From Lachnospiraceae bacterium (GTDB lineage Bacteria > Bacillota > Clostridia > Lachnospirales > Lachnospiraceae), in NCBI GenBank assembly GCA_017483735.1, contig JAFUVF010000039.1, forward strand, positions 1 through 64,000: DNA of 64,000 nucleotides. Reading direction: 5' to 3'. A model generated the notes under the pieces. It was given only the letters and a program-made list of their open reading frames with translations. It made no database searches and was not told the origin of the DNA. Position 1 is the first letter of the stretch. Every line of letters starts with the position of its first letter. Shown here in pieces: positions 63,333 through 64,000 of the stretch. A program made the position numbers and the translations under genes.

Positions 63333-64000
63333 ATGTACACATTTGATGCAAGAATCAGGTTCAGCGAGGTGGACAGCGCAGGGTATTTGACTCTTCCTGC
63401 GCTGTTGGATTATTTTCAGGACTGCTCCACGTTTCAGTCGGAGGATTTGGGCGTGGGAATAAGCTTCCTTACGGAGAGGAATATGTTCTGGGTGCTCTCC
63501 TCGTGGCAGATAGTCACGGACAGGTATCCGAAGCTCACAGAGAGGGTAAAGGTGGGAACCTTTCCCTATGAGTTTAAGGGATTTTTCGGCTACAGAAATT
63601 TCTTTATGCAGGATGAAGATGGCAATTTCATAGCAAAAGCCAACTCCCTATGGACGCTGATAAATATGAAGACCTACAAGCCGGAGAGACCCCCTGCGGA
63701 GGTTGCAAGCGCATACAAAATTGAGGACAGGCTCGAAATGGACTATGCTGGAAGAAAGATTGCCGTGCCGGAAGGTGGGAAATATATGGAGGAAATCGTC
63801 GTAAAGAAGCATCATCTGGATACAAACCACCATGTAAACAACGGACAATATGTAAAGATTGCAGAGGAGTACCTGCCGGAGGGCTATATTGTGAAGCAGA
63901 TGAGAGCGGAGTACAGAAAGCAGGCATTTCTGGATGATGTGATAAAGCCGTATGTCTTCAATGAAGATGACAGATATGTCATATCATTGAATGATGCGGA
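63333..64000 (+). CDS. acyl-ACP thioesterase, 3' end outside the window
   Basis: The frame is open from ATG 63333 to the window edge (222 codons). The hotdog-fold start FDARIRFSEVDSAGYLTLPA and LLDYFQDCSTFQSEDLG match bacterial FatA/FatB-like thioesterases. The second hotdog half shows HHLDTNHHVNNGQYVKIAEE, with the conserved Asn-His pattern. It releases fatty acids from acyl carrier protein. AAGGGG lies seven bases before the start. The 3' end is cut off by the window. Confidence 0.88.
   Translation, partial: MYTFDARIRFSEVDSAGYLTLPALLDYFQDCSTFQSEDLGVGISFLTERNMFWVLSSWQIVTDRYPKLTERVKVGTFPYEFKGFFGYRNFFMQDEDGNFIAKANSLWTLINMKTYKPERPPAEVASAYKIEDRLEMDYAGRKIAVPEGGKYMEEIVVKKHHLDTNHHVNNGQYVKIAEEYLPEGYIVKQMRAEYRKQAFLDDVIKPYVFNEDDRYVISLNDA

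Overview
The window looks like the chromosome of an anaerobic Firmicute of the class Clostridia, most likely a Lachnospiraceae member. This is inferred from gene content and order: ireB-ruvX-DUF1292-RNase J-ylbF, a DUF6465 Lys/Ala-rich protein, type III glutamine synthetase, the hrcA-grpE-dnaK-dnaJ order, many VanW, DegV and Lrp-type genes, strong AGGAGG ribosome sites and TTGACA/TATAAT promoters. No species can be named from the sequence alone.

Layout. (1) 1-6025 is the end of a surface-polysaccharide locus. Its first 1.3 kb is decayed: a sugar-isomerase tail, an aminotransferase head fused by a deletion to a glycosyltransferase remnant, and a stray paralogous gene tail. A reverse-strand cassette follows (1311-2132): promoter, short structured RNA, perfect terminator, then a PBECR4-like nuclease gene. 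Intact DUF4422 transferase, UDP-glucuronate decarboxylase and glycosyltransferase-HTH genes come next. (2) 6022-17280 holds cell-envelope and metabolic genes (VanW, Lrp regulator plus aminotransferase, TrmL, DegV, deacetylase, GT-C membrane enzyme, patatin, PAP2). (3) 17339-23068 holds DUF6465 and the CIRCE-controlled heat-shock operon. (4) 23074-44627 is housekeeping DNA (prmA, rsmE, cysteine desulfurase, thiI, mtaB, the ireB operon, trmR-trhP, glnN) with large multi-membrane GT-C-like proteins placed singly or in pairs between the conserved genes; one is frameshifted.

(5) 44649-61871 is the unusual part. Two near-identical 34-bp promoter/operator modules (44649 and 47131) drive two adjacent units. 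The first encodes a LURP-one protein, a DUF819 membrane protein and a VanX-type dipeptidase. The second is a 14.6-kb nonribosomal-peptide-like operon: a protein with two carrier domains separated by Cys-Thr-Pro repeats; a condensation domain fused to a cyclic-nucleotide-binding-like domain; a MATE exporter fused to a histidine-kinase-type ATPase domain; an A-PCP-C-A synthetase; a family 2 glycosyltransferase; and an A-PCP-C synthetase fused to a homologous glycosyltransferase. No thioesterase or phosphopantetheinyl transferase is present. Directly after the last stop codon, in the same frame, lies the C-terminal tail of a second VanX-like protein, so the operon sits between a vanX-like gene and a vanX-like remnant. 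I read this as a candidate undescribed system that joins amino-acid activation to glycosylation and export.

(6) 62043-64000 returns to ordinary sequence: promoter and tRNA-Gln(CUG), a CPBP membrane protease and an acyl-ACP thioesterase that runs off the window. No gene-free stretch exceeds about 300 bases apart from 61872-62271, which holds the vanX remnant, an inverted repeat, the tRNA and its signals.
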